Shown here: in pieces, positions 22,915 through 36,500 of the stretch
Layout: each line of letters begins with the position of its first letter
Position numbering within the stretch: position 1 is the first letter of the stretch
DNA from: Dryomyza anilis
Taxonomy: Eukaryota; Arthropoda; Insecta; Diptera; Dryomyzidae
Reading direction: 5' to 3'
Length of the DNA: 64,000 bases
NCBI GenBank assembly: GCA_951804985.1
Contig: OX638133.1
Span: forward strand, 35,489,963-35,553,962
Notes under the pieces: model-generated
What the model was told of the DNA's origin: nothing
Database searches by the model: none
The model's input: only the letters and a program-made list of their open reading frames with translations
Program-made: the position numbers and the translations under genes

Positions 22915-23849
22915 CATATATCCAGCTTTTGGTTACTTGGGTAATTATTATATCAACGCTCGAATTCATGCTAAACGTCAGAACTCACAAATGGTTAAAG
23001 ATAGAGTCTAAATATGTTGGGAATCATCATAAAACAAATCAATTTTTCGTAATTGGATTATTTTATAGGTATGTAGCGTGTAGGTGAGTAGTGGGATCAA
23101 CTTTCGATTTTAGCACACTGCACAGAAATAGTCTGCAACAGTAGCAAAAATTTAATTATTTTTATATTTAATCTCAAAAATTATCGAACTTTATTTTTTG
23201 GGGGCACCCTTTAGTTGGTCTATTATGTTACGTGTAGATGGCGCGTGGATAGCCAAAAATGTCACATGCACTGTGTATTAGCTAAATAGGTTGTTGTATT
23301 AGATGTAAGTGGAATTTAATTTCAAAGACTGGCGGATATTTTAAAAATAAATATTTTAGGAAAGAAAAGTTTTGCCACTTTTACTGAAATATCAAATATT
23401 TTGCTTTAATTTCGTATGTAACATTGTAATTTCCAATTTATTTCTTCTTTTAGTAATGAAATTTTAGTTTTGAAGTAAAAGGATATTATTTCATAGCATT
23501 TTTGTAAAGGTATGGCAATAAATTGATTTAAAATAAAATAAATTAAAATAAAGACAAAATAGTGAAAATAGCAATGAAAATAAAAAATGTGCAAATAAAA
23601 AAAGTCGTGTAAATTTAATTTATTTAATTTTAAATCTAACTTATGATAGTATCTAAATGGAACCGAAATTAACAATATATTTCAGTTTTGGTTCTAATTA
23701 AGTTAGTTATACTTATAACTTTTAAAATATTATGTTGCGAATAACATATAATTTTCAAATAAAAGTCATATTAAATATTCAAACACCGACAAAGAATGAA
23801 CAAAAGGAAAAAACCATACACAAACATTTTATTTAATTTAGTGGTCTAT

Positions 23850-24105
23850 ACACACAGAAAATTTCTCTTTTGACATGAGGTTGGAAGAATGAAAAAGTTA
23901 GTTGTTCCAACTAACTTCATCTTCATCTAACTTCGTCTATAAACACACCTAATTGTTCTAAATCTGTACTAGATTGTTCTAAAACAGTGCGAAATTGGTT
24001 GCAGTACAAACTACAACTATTTTAATTTTGACAATAACAACCGACTAAGCGGTTGAGAGAAACGAATAAGTTGGTTGGCGCAACCAATCTCTATTCTGTA
24101 CGCAG
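23850..24105. repeat. Dispersed repeat with an inverted copy in WDR35 intron 6
   Basis: Blocks such as GACATGAGGTTGGAAGAATG, TTAGTTGTTCCAACTAACTT, GAAATTGGTTGCAGTACAAA and CGACTAAGCGGTTGA recur in reverse complement at 32225-32580. Both copies begin or end with a CACAGAAAATTT- or AAAATTTTGATGTG-like border. Probably a non-autonomous DNA element. Confidence 0.55.
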
Positions 24106-26305
24106 GAATTGAAATTTTAATACAAACTGGTATTCAAAATCTATATAAATGGTTTTGGTTTTATACCGAAATTCAGAAAAATAGGGAGATAGGGGGCCTT
24201 GGGTAAAGTGGGACATGGTGTAATATGGGAAATTGTAATTTTTGGACATGTTTTTGCAATTAGAAAAATAAATACCATTATTTAGTATCAGGATAGTGTA
24301 AGGTAAGGTTTGTCTACATAAAAAAAACCTTATGCATTCCTGACCAGTGATTTAAAAGAATAGTCATACTCTATCCTTAACATGGTAACCTAACCCAGCC
24401 GGCCAAACTATCATAAACGATATCGTAAATGATATCAAATATTCGTAAATAATGAATAAAATAATCGTATACGAGAATCGTAAATGATTCCATAGTTTTG
24501 TTCTTAATTTATCCATCGTTACGAGGTATCATAAACGAACTAAAAACACTCATATAAGATAAATTTTCGATTGTAAAATACGATTATATGTTCGTTAAAT
24601 CGAACTTTTTTGTTCGTAAACGAATTCGTTTTTAATATTTTTTACGATTCAATTTTAATCGTAAATGATAATCATTTTTATTTTTAACTCTATTACGAGC
24701 TTTTCCTAATTTTTTAACGATACAAAAAAAAAAATAAGTAAATGCATTTAATTTTTATATTAAGCTCTCAAATGCATTTACTTACTTTTTAATTACAACA
24801 AATGATTTAAAATTTTCAACAAAATAATTCATTAAATCTTGTTAAAAGTATTGAGCATTTCCTGCGCTTTTTTAAATGAACTTTTGATTAGAAAAACAAT
24901 AATAAATTTTGACAATCTTTTTTTTACGATATAAACACTCGAAAAATACGAGCCATCGTTATTTACGAGCAAAATATGATTGATTTTTTCATTGACATTT
25001 ATCACCGTTTTTTACGAGCAAAATGATCGAAATTTATGTTTAAATCGCCAAACGATCGTAATTTACGATAAACATAAACATGTGTGCAGGTGCCGACTGG
25101 CACTGACTTCGGATCCGTTCGACAATCAAGTTTTACCGTGACTTGTTTACAAATGTAACCTTCTAGTTACAACACAGAAATTACATTTTTAACTAAAGTC
25201 GGATAGAGCTTGAATTTTATTTCTGTTTAACCAAAACGCATTATATAGAAAATGTGAAAATTTTATGTTGGAAATATATTTTAAATACAACAAATACTTA
25301 GAGACACAGCCACCACTCATTTCAAGCATTATTTACATTTTGGACATTAGACAAACTTTTTAATTTAAAAACCAAAACCCTATAAATTATTCAAAACTAA
25401 TTCATATAAAAATGAAAAATAAATATAAAGGTGTTGAATTATAATAGAAATGTTCCATTTTTTTTAGAATAAAACTAAAATCTGAAAAATAATTCTTATT
25501 TTTTCTTTGAATACAAAATCAATTTCAATAAGTCAAAAAATTGTGTAGTGTCAGAGAGATTAGGAAAAAATAATATATATGGGCCATTCCACACCAAATC
25601 GACCAACGGTTGAACTCACCTTCTTCGATTTCAATGAAATGTTGGCAACTGATAAAGGGTATCGAGACATGCACTAACCATTTTTTTTTCCGACCACTAC
25701 TTCCAGAGATACAGGTGCTCACAGTTCGAAAAAAGGGCCAACAATCATTTTTGTATGGTATATATATATATAAATATCTCTTGAACTAGAAATGCTAGAA
25801 ATTGGTGGCTCATTGATGGCTCGTTTTAAAGCTAATAGAACATGTTTTCAAAAAAATTAAGTTGTAATTTCTAAACATGAACATGTGGCCCGTGGTCATT
25901 ATCCTTGCACTTCGAAATTGATGTCCTTAAAAAGGACCCTTTTTAAAATTCTAAAAAATCGTAAGTTTTCGTTTCGTAAGTTTCAACTTAATTTTTCACC
26001 AGTGTCCGTTGCCACTTTGAATATTTTTTATTAGTATTATTTTAACATAACTTCTGAAATGTTTGAAAATTTATACTTTTTTCCTTATTTTTTATGCATT
26101 ACTATTTTTTTTACTACCTTAATGTAATGTTTTTTATCCTTAATATAATCTGACTATGTAATGAAAAAAAAAAAAAACAAAAAATGAAAAAGAAAGACTA
26201 AAATAGCATTTTAGTAAAAATTTTGAAATTTCCTACTTTACCCCAACATTTTTAAACAAGTCAAAAATTTAGCTGTTTTGAAAAATCGATCAAAAATCAA
26301 TTAAA

Positions 26306-27845
26306 CCAAGGATTGAAACCAATATCCGTTTAAAACCGTTTTATTTTTAAAACCGAAACTGTAACCGAAACCGTTATACGAAAATCAGAAATAAACCGAT
26401 ATCCAAAACCGAAATAAACGCTTTCGGTTTTATACCGGTTTAAAACGGTTTTTAAAAAAAATTTAAAAAGAAACAGAAAAACATATTTTTTTTATATAGA
26501 AGATCTTAAGTACAAGGCATATTTAAATGTCATTTATGAAAAGTCCTAAAATAAAAATTTGCAAAACAACGGTCTTTGGTCTAAAATTGTTTTATTTTTA
26601 TTTATTAATTTGTGTAGCGGTAAATCGAATTAACAACAAAACACCAGCAACTCCAAGCACATTTTTTTTTTAAATGATTCAAATTTTCATGATATTGGAT
26701 TTTTATTTATTATATTAGTAAAATATATAGGAGAGCTTGGGTAAAGTGGGACACGTTTTGATAAGATCATTTGTTTTAAAGGGTCTATTCTAACTTTTTT
26801 CATTACCAGAATACCATTTTTAAGTCTTCAAATTTATTTTTGACTGATTTTTCAAAACACCTCAATAAAAAAGGGATACAAAAATTATAATAAGGTAATA
26901 AAAAACAATGGTAATACAAGAAAAAATTAGAAAAAATGTTTAAAATTATTAATATCTGTGCAAGTTCGACAAGTTCGAACCTTATTATTGAAATTTAATT
27001 TCTTTGGCTTTTATGGATGGAAATTAGAAAAAATTCTTCTCTTTTCTTGGCGAAATAATTTAAATAATTCATATAACACAATATTCTCACTAAAGTAACA
27101 ACAAACATTACTTAAATTACGTTTCCCACTTTACCACAGAAAATGATTCTTACTTTACCCCAATATCACAATTTAAACATAACTTCGCACCATATAATCA
27201 ATGTTAAATTATTTGCAAACCCAGTCTGTATTTCAAATATTCGATCATTTTAAACACCACCAGGGGGTTACTATTAATGCGATACGAAAGTCAATTTAAA
27301 TCGAAGAACAAAGCGTTACGAAGGCAAATTCATACAATCTAACGGAATTAAAAAGGTAGCCGTGTTGTCACTTCTTGAATTTGAATACGAAAGTTCCAAA
27401 TTTAAATGCAAAAGTCACACTACCAAAGTACTATTTATTAGAATGCGAGTAATATCACTTTCGAATCGCATTACAGAGTAACCCCGCAGTACTCTAAAAA
27501 ACTTTCAAAAATATTTTTTTTTTAGTTGTTTTCGATATGTAGTTAAAAAAGATATTAATTTGATTATAACCATGGATGTCATATAAAGAAGCACTTGACA
27601 TGGTTTTCTTTTTTTTAAGTGCAAAAACATGTCGACAAATGGCAATTTCCCACTTTACCCCATGTCCCACTTTACCCCAGGTTTTTTGTTGAAGACAATG
27701 AAAAATATAGGTAAAAGTTTTTATACAAAAACCGAAATCAAAACCGAAACCGTAGCATGGAACCGAAACCGTTTCATTATAAAATCTTAAAACCGAAGCC
27801 GAAACCGAAATCGAAACCGTTATTCGTTTAGGTTTCAATCCTTGA
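26306..27845. mobile_element. hAT-like non-autonomous element carrying a nested insertion
   Basis: The left terminus CAAGGATTGAAACC and right terminus GGTTTCAATCCTTG are inverted repeats, followed inward by many AAACCGAAACCG / CGGTTTCGGTTT words at both ends. Flanks are AATTAAAC and ATTAAAAC, an imperfect 8-bp pair in line with hAT target duplications. No transposase is seen. A second TIR pair lies inside at 26731-27683. Confidence 0.5.
26731..27683. mobile_element. Nested TIR element with GGGTAAAGTGGGACA ends
   Basis: The left end GAGCTTGGGTAAAGTGGGAC and the right end TGTCCCACTTTACCCCAGG are inverted repeats, and related CCCACTTTACC words recur inside near 27125 and 27155. A similar word, CTTGGGTAAAGTGGGACA, near 24199 marks a relative outside this copy. 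The superfamily was not assigned. Confidence 0.5.
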
Positions 27846-28101
27846 TTAAAACACATATAATTGGAAAAAAGTCAGATTATGAACCAGTGTATGGAATACA
27901 TTCTTCAAAAGAATTTAAAAATTATTCAAATATACTTTTTTTGAAATCAAGCAAATCCTTAGAATGACAAGTACAAAAATTCGCGTAATGTGTGTGAATC
28001 GTTAATTAATTTAAAGTTTTTCAAAACTAAACTAAAGTCAATGCACTTTACACTCAATAAAAAACCGTATTTGTTGTTGTTAAATCTTAAAAAAGTAGTT
28101 T

Positions 28102-28107
28102 TTTATT
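28102..28107 (-). terminator. RpS15: Polyadenylation signal of RpS15
   Basis: Minus-strand AATAAA lies about 80 bases downstream of the RpS15 stop codon, in the expected position for a short ribosomal-protein 3' UTR. Confidence 0.6.
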
Positions 28108-28185
28108 AAACACAGAAACTGAACATGTCTCTCTTTTGCGTTTGCAATAAAACTGCAGCCAACAAAAAGAAAAATAAAACACAGT

Positions 28186-29007
<822 letters not shown>

Positions 29008-29025
29008 CTTGACGTTTCTAATTTA

Positions 29026-29037
29026 CAGAACGGAAAG
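29026..29037 (-). promoter_or_regulatory. RpS15: TOP-like pyrimidine tract at the RpS15 start
   Basis: On the minus strand CTTTCCGTTCTG, preceded by more pyrimidines, lies about 20-30 bases before the RpS15 ATG. Ribosomal-protein mRNAs of animals begin with such 5' TOP tracts, which place translation under TOR/LARP1-type control. The exact transcription start is inferred. Confidence 0.5.
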
Positions 29038-29039
29038 AA

Positions 29040-30379
29040 AAACATTTTGGCGCAGCGTTGCCAACTGTCAGAAATTGAATCGGTACAAAATTTTATTTTA
29101 TCTCTTCGATGTTGGCAGCAATGCTTTTAAAATGTATGTACAGTACGCAGTAAATTTATTATTTAACAACCCAGAAACATTTTCACTGAAAACAAACTTT
29201 TCATGACGTTGTTTCATAGACCAATGAAACTCATCAAATGTCAGGCATTGTTCAGGAATATTTCGGGCATTTTTCGGAAAACACAAATAAATGGATTATT
29301 TTCGGTAGGGTATAGTAGGTTGTTAAATTTTTTGGAATTTTATTGGCGGATTTACGACATATTTTGGGTACGGCCAAAAAAAACAGTCAGCTTGTGATAT
29401 AGACTCCAAATATGTCGGTAAACTGTACCCAAACTGCCTTGATCCTGTCAAAAATTGTGTCTGGGGTCGCAGAGCGCTGCAAGAGCTTCTTAATTTCCAG
29501 AATGCCTAGCAGCAAACAGTTCTAATAAAGGCGAGAACAAAAATAAATAAGTGAAATATTTGGGAGCAGTTCTTGGTAGAATTGCAGTTTACCGGCCACC
29601 TCACAAAAATTTTAAAAAATTACCCCGCCCCCTTTACATACTAAAACAAAAGTTCGATAGCTGTGACCGCTTAGCTAAGCGTATATAAGTTATTTTTTGA
29701 AAAATATTATTAACCGTTGATAGCGATACCAAAAAAAAACCCGGCTATTATTAAACGCTCTACACCTTTGAACATACCCAAACCAAAAACGAATTGTATT
29801 ATTTAAAGACTCTTAAATTTTCGAAAAGGTAATTGAATTTATTTTAATTACTGCACAAATATGTGAATTATCTTAAAAATTGTTTTTTACGATTTTCAAA
29901 AAGAAAAATGCATACAAATTTAGTTTTTATAAACCGATTTACGATTTAATTTAAAAAGTTTTTGCAAAGCTACAAGTGCTAGTTCTTCAAAAAACAGTCT
30001 GGAAATATCTTACGTATATGCTGAGTTTTAATTACATAAGTAGGTCAAGGTATAAAAATGGGAATTTACACAAAGTGGAAATAAAAATTTCGAAAATCAG
30101 GATATTCGGTCATTTTCCGGGTTCAGAATGGTGTAGTGCACGTGCAAGCCAGTAACCGACTTCTGTTAGTTGCCATAGCCTCTCCTACACAATTCCTAGT
30201 CTCACCTTCGCGTTGGTGAACTCCGCTAACCCGAGCAACCAGCTGAAGATCGGTTCTTGTGGGAGGTCTGGTCGGGGACAAACGAGACAAAATCATGCTC
30301 TCTTTTATGTGCACGTTGTGTGGCGCTCTTAGCCTACAATGCGGCAGGTAGCTTACCTGTCGAAAGGGCTGAGAGTGTT
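29040..30379. other. RpS15-WDR35 intergenic region
   Basis: It contains a diverged copy of the kinase-intron-5 repeat (about 29210-29480: TTCAGGAATATTTCGGGCAT, GGTATAGTAGGTTGTTAAAT, GTCAAAAATTGTGTCTGGGG). A locally GC-richer block at about 30105-30400 precedes the WDR35 start. No protein-coding gene was recognised. Confidence 0.5.
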
Positions 30380-30380
30380 G

Positions 30381-30394
30381 TTTGCCATGGAAAC
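30381..30394 (+). promoter_or_regulatory. WDR35: Candidate RFX X-box upstream of WDR35
   Basis: TTTGCCATGGAAAC fits the X-box consensus RYYRYY-N(1-3)-RRNRAC with a 2-base spacer at every specified position but the first (T for R). It starts 120 bp before the WDR35 ATG at 30501. RFX factors drive intraflagellar-transport genes through X-boxes close to their start codons in nematodes and flies, so position and target class both fit. Binding is not shown by sequence alone. Confidence 0.55.
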
Positions 30395-30500
30395 GAGTTT
30401 TTCATTTGTGATCGTAAACAAAAAACAAAACATGAAAATACATTTGTGGCGTCGTCGTAGTCTGTGGTAGTGCAAATGAAAAACTATTAAATACATTAAA

Positions 30501-33500
30501 ATGTTTGTGTATTTAAGTAAGAAGGTAATAAAATGAATTATTAAAAAAGCTTCTTAATTTCAGCACAAAGTTTCTCACTAGATTGCAATACCCAATAATG
30601 TGAAGCTCAACTGCATCGCTTGGAACAAAGAGCATGGCTACATTGCAGTGGCAGGCACCGAGGGCTTGCTAAAAGTGCTTAAATTGGAACAGGGTAAAAA
30701 GATGCGTAATTTCTGAAGTAATAAAATGCATTAAATAATTTTAAACAACAGCATCTAATGGTCAGAACAAAGGTGCTTTGGCTGCCGTCAGCAATCTCTC
30801 CATGAATCAGACACTCGACGGACATAAGGAAGCCGTTAAAGTAGTCTGTTGGAATGATACGCAACAAAAGTTAACATCCTCTGATATGGATGGCGTTATA
30901 ATGGTCTGGATGCTGTATAAAGGTTCCTGGTACGAAGAAATGACAAATGATCGCAAAAAATCGACGGTGAATGGCATGAGCTGGACATCTGATGGGTCAA
31001 AGATATGCATTGTATATGAAGATGGCGCCATTATTGTTGGTGAGTACTACGATTTGTTTAAATTGTGGCACATTTCTAACAAAATTTAAAAATGTAGTAT
31101 TAAATTTGTTTTATGTATTTCAGTATATTTGGATTTAAATTCGAATAGCTTATTTTAAACTTATTTTTGAATTTTCGAAAAAAAAAAATACTGTATTTAT
31201 TTAAATAGTTCAATGAATAAAAGAAAATAGTTCATTTAATATATTTTAAAATATAGTAAGCAGTTTTTATCAGATTGGTTCTCAACAACTTTATGTAATA
31301 CGGAAAAAAGGCAATAAGAATAATCTTCATTCTCTTAAATTCTTTGATTTGAATTAAAGGTTCGGTTGATGGTAATCGCATTTGGGGAAAGGAATTGAAG
31401 AATACTCATCTCACTGGAATACAGTGGAGTCCGGATAACCGTTTAATACTCTTCGGTTTAGCGAATGGCGAATGTCATTTGTACGATAATCATGGCAATT
31501 TTGCGGTATACAATTTTTTTTACTTTCAACCCATTGAATACCTTTAATTTTGTGTTATTCTTTTAAAGATGAAAATTCATGTTCAGTGTTTAAATCTGTC
31601 GCCAAGTCGAGCATTTCGCATCGCCAGCCTCTGTTGGTTTAGTGGACGTGCACCCATAAATCGGCCGGTTTTAGCAATTTGCTTTGAAGCTGGAAAAGTA
31701 CAAATAATGCGAAATGAAAACGACGAAGGTTCGACGTATAAAACATAGAATATTATAATTAATGAAAATTAAAAATCATTTATAAATCTTTACAGCACCT
31801 GCAATTTTCGAAACATCTATGCGTAATGTCGATGCTAAATGGAATCATGATGGTACGGTACTTGCGATATGCGGACAACTTACTGATGGCGGTGCAATGC
31901 AAAACAAGGACATCAATCAAGTTGTCTTCTATTCGCCAAACGGACGTATATATCGCAAACTGAAGATGCCGGGCAATGAGATAACATCTCTCTCATGGGA
32001 GGGCAAATCACTACGCATCGCCATGGCTGTGGACTCTTTCATTTATTTTGCAAACATTCGTCCAGATTATGTTTGGTGTTACTTTGAGAAAACTGTCGTA
32101 TTTCTGAATAACAACAATTCACGTGATTCTGCGATGAGTGTGATAACATTTTGGAATACCATCTCCAATCAGGTGAAACTTTTTGCGAATGATACAATTA
32201 GAATAATTATATTGTGCACGTTCTGAATTTGATTTTAACATCAAGAAACCAAATTCAATGGAATTTGTTGCGCCAACCAACTCTTTGCCCAACCAATTTA
32301 TTCAGTTCTATCAACCGCTTAGTCGGTTGTTATTTTCAAAATAAAAAGTGTTATAGTTTGTACTGCAACCAATTTCGAACTGTTTTAGATCACTTTAGTA
32401 CAGATTTAGAACCATTAGGAGTGTGTACAGACTAATATTTCATGTGTATGAGCTAATATGCCAGTTCCGCCAGCAAATTTGTAAACCATTTGATTTAACC
32501 GAATGAAGTTAGTTAGTACAACTAACTTTTTCATTCTTCCAACCTCATGCCAAAAGAAAATTTTGATGTGTAAGAACCCACATAACAATTGAGAGAGCTC
32601 AAGATGTTGGTAGTGCGATTGGTTGGTTGAAGCAACAAATTTCTATTTTTTTATAGTAAAATTCTATAGAACAAAATCGATTTAAAATATATCCTTTTTT
32701 CCATCCATTAGAGTTTTCTTAAAGAAGTAGAGCCTACTTTATGCATAGCTGCATGTAATGAACACTGCGTCATAGGCGTCGAGTGCGTAAGTGCCGGATT
32801 GAAAGATATTTCGCTGAACTCGGGAAATTTGGATGACAAATGCTATCAGCTTCTATTATGCAACTCCATAGGCACCACTGTGGATTGTGAGTTAAACTAA
32901 ATAACCTGTATGTTAAACCATTTGAATTGTTTTTCGTTTGCAGCCAAGTATATTACAGTAAAGCCCACTTTCATTGACATAAACTCTGGTCATGTGGCTA
33001 TAGCATCCTTCGACGAAGTTATACTGTGGCATTATCATACTCCGAAGGTATATTACTCTTCTTTTTCGGCATCAATTTCATAAGTATATTTCTGACAGAG
33101 CGCATCAAATCTGCATGGCATTAAAGCACGCAAAGAGAAACGTTTTCACATCGACGAAACACCCACGGGCGTCGAAATGTCCAAGGATTTATTAAGCACT
33201 GGCGCCGCTGGCAACACCGAATCGCGGATTAACGCCGATCCCATATGCTCCTTGGCGATATCGGAGAAGTTGCTTTTGGTTGCACGTGAGTCGGGCTTGA
33301 TCAACGAGTACAGCGTACCGAATGTCGTATTACGAAACCGACACAAGTGCAGCAACAAAGTCTACAAAATGGCTATTAACTGCAACTCCACGTATGTCTT
33401 ATACTTTTAACGATATTTCTTAACGAACTTTCATACGATATAGCTTTGTTTTTTTTGATATTTTGTTCATAGAGTAATCGAAATACGATCTGGTTTATTT

Positions 33501-36500
33501 ATAGATTTTATAACTCTCAAATAGTTTAGACATTTCCTAGAACATTTTTAAATTGGTTCATTAGTTTAAGAGAACTCGAAAGGATAACTTTAAAAAATTT
33601 AAGAAAAAATTCATTTAAAAAAATGGAAAAAAAAATCGAGAATGTAAGATGATACACAAATTTTAATTTTTCAAAATTAGTTCACACACTTTCAAAAAAA
33701 TTGAGCTATAAATGACAAAAATATATTGGTAAAATTTGAGGATAACAAAAGTTATGTGAAAGCAATATAATTGAGTGCTATACAAAAAGGCGTAAAAATA
33801 AAAAATGTGAGCGAATCACTGTTATTTTTTGAGCACCTATTGATAGATGATTGCTTGTAATTAATTTTAAATTTTATAACTTTATCTTTAATACTTAACG
33901 AGATATGTGATTCTAAAAAGTAAACCCATATTTCGTAGTGGATGTCGTAGATTACGTTGACTAAATCGACTCATTTTCGAACTTTGAATTACTATTCTAC
34001 TAAAATATATTGAAAATAAATTTCACATCATTCGAAATAGCAGTTTTAAAGTTATCGCCAAAAAATCCTTATATATATTTTATAACTTGTAACCCATGGG
34101 TATAGGATATAAACATATTATGCGATTTTTTTAGTTAATACCCAATTGTAATGCTTTCACATGATTTTTTCTGTTCTCAAAACGTATCCATAGATTTCTT
34201 TTATTTTTATATCATTTTTTTTTTTAAATGTTCAGGCTAATTTTGCAATATTACAAACTGCGTAATCAATTTTTCGCCATTTTTTAAATGCATTTTTTTA
34301 ATAAAATTTTAGTCGACAAAATTTACATTTTTTGCGTTCTTCCATAGAGTTCTCTTAAACCAGTAAATCAATTCCAAACTATTGTAAGAAATTTTTATTG
34401 AATATTTAATTATCTTTCATTCGATATAACGATTTATGGGTTTTATTAAACGAGAGATATTTACAAATATATGTGTCCACCTTTACGAAAGCTCAGTACA
34501 AAAGTTATTGCCCGAAATCTCGTAAACCTATCCGTAGAAAATTTTTTAATTCATATATTCAAATTCATTTCCAATAATACAAAAATAATGGAATTTACTG
34601 CGCAACTATTTTCTCATTTTATTGTGTAGTGTTATTAATATCTCAAATTTCATAGTGAGATCGAAGTAATTTATATAACTGGAAAACTATCAATCCTATT
34701 GTGTTTTTAATTTTTTAATTTTATTTTTTTATATCAGACGTGCAGCAATAATTGATCATGCCGGTGTTATGACCTTGCTCGAGTTGGACGAACAACGTGA
34801 GACTCAGTTGAACTTTAGTCGCGTCGAACGCAAAGATGTCTGGGCCATCTGTTGGGCCAAGGACAATCCATTGCTGTTGGCGCTCATGGAGAAAACACGC
34901 ATGTACGTCTTTCGCGGAAACGATCCGGAAGAGCCAATCTCAACTTCTGGCTATATTTGCGCTTTCGAAGATTTGGAAATTACAAGTGTTCTGCTGGATG
35001 ACATTATCAGCGGCGATGAGACACAGCATCCCGTAAACCACATTATACAATTGCGTGTGAAATCACTTCGCGACACCGATGATCTGCTGCAACATGTTGG
35101 TCTGGACGATGCAAAACAATTCATTGAAGATAATCCGCATCCGCGTTTGTGGCGTTTATTGGCCGAGGCAGCGCTTAAGAAACTGCAACTGGAGACAGCA
35201 GAGAATGCATTTGTACGTTGCGCCAACTATCAAGGCATTCAGCTGATTAAGCGCCTCAAAAATATTCCTGCAGAAATGTTGCAACGTGCTGAGATTTGCG
35301 CCTTCTATGGCGAATATGAGGAAGCCGAAAAATTGTACATCGATGCGGACCGTCGTGATTTGGCGATTAACCTGCGCATAACATTGTGCGACTGGTTTCG
35401 CGTGGTGCAATTATATCGCATGGGTGCCGCTGTTTCGGATCAGCAAATGGAAGTAGCTTGGCGCGAAATTGGAAATCATTTCGCTAATTTGCGTTCATGG
35501 TACGAAATAATAATTTATTAGCATTATAGCTGAATATTTTCTGTTCTTGGCTGTCTTATAATAAACTCTTTTTAAACAATTTATAACAGGGACAGCGCCA
35601 GGGAGTATTTCGAAAAGTCACATCACATAGAAGGCCTAGCAGATGCATTGTACCATCTGGAACAATTTGAGGAACTGGAACAGTGCATTGATAAATTACC
35701 CGACAAAAGTCCACTTCTCTCGAAAATCGCCGAAATGTTAGCATCCGTTGGTAAGTCACAAACATAGAGATACGCAAAATGACAATAGCAAATTATTCAA
35801 ATAGGCATGTGTACCGAAGCGGTGAGAGCATATCTTAAACTGGGCGATCACAAAGCAGCGGTCAACACTTGCGTTAATCTGCGCCAATGGGGACAAGCTG
35901 TCGAACTAGCACAGCGATTCCAAATGCCGCAGATCGACGTGCTGCTCAGCAAGCATGCCACACAACTGCTCAAAGAGGGACGTCTCCCGGAGGCAGTGGA
36001 ATTGCAAAAGAAAGCCGGCCGCCAACTGGACGCTGCACGTTTACTTATGAAGTTGGCCGAACGTGAGGTACAAAAACATTCGCCGCTGTTGCGTATCAAG
36101 AAGTTGTATGTGCTTGCCGGGTTGTTAGTCGAGGAGCATATACGAGGAGCTATTAGCACGAGCGCAAGTACAACCAATAGCTCAACCGTCTTTCACATGG
36201 ATCGGACGGCGGCGCTGGATGCCATGGCCAGTGAAGATGTGCGCACCATCGAGACGATTTGGCATTGTGCGGAAGCGTATCATTTTATGTTATTAGCACA
36301 GCGCCAGCTGCGCTTTGGCATTGTACATAGTGCGGTGATTACTGCGCTACGACTGCGTGACTACGAGGATGTGCTGAGTATCGAAGATATTTACAGTCTG
36401 CTAGCGTTGGCCAGCTGTGCCGACCGTTCTTTTGGTAAGTACATATGTTTCTATACTTTCACGTTAGAACATAGGACAACATTTTTATTTTCCATCTTTC

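Larger units (their letters stand above)
19305..28101. other. Intergenic TE-rich block without a recognised gene
   Basis: No frame here reads as a known protein. Supported contents are TIR or foldback elements at 19718-20128, 20925-21475, 21770-22262, 22695-22914, 23850-24105 and 26306-27845, the last with a second element nested in it. A block at 24400-25090 is rich in CGTAAATGAT/ATCATTTACG-type inverted words and may be a further element. The remainder is unremarkable AT-rich sequence. Confidence 0.6.
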
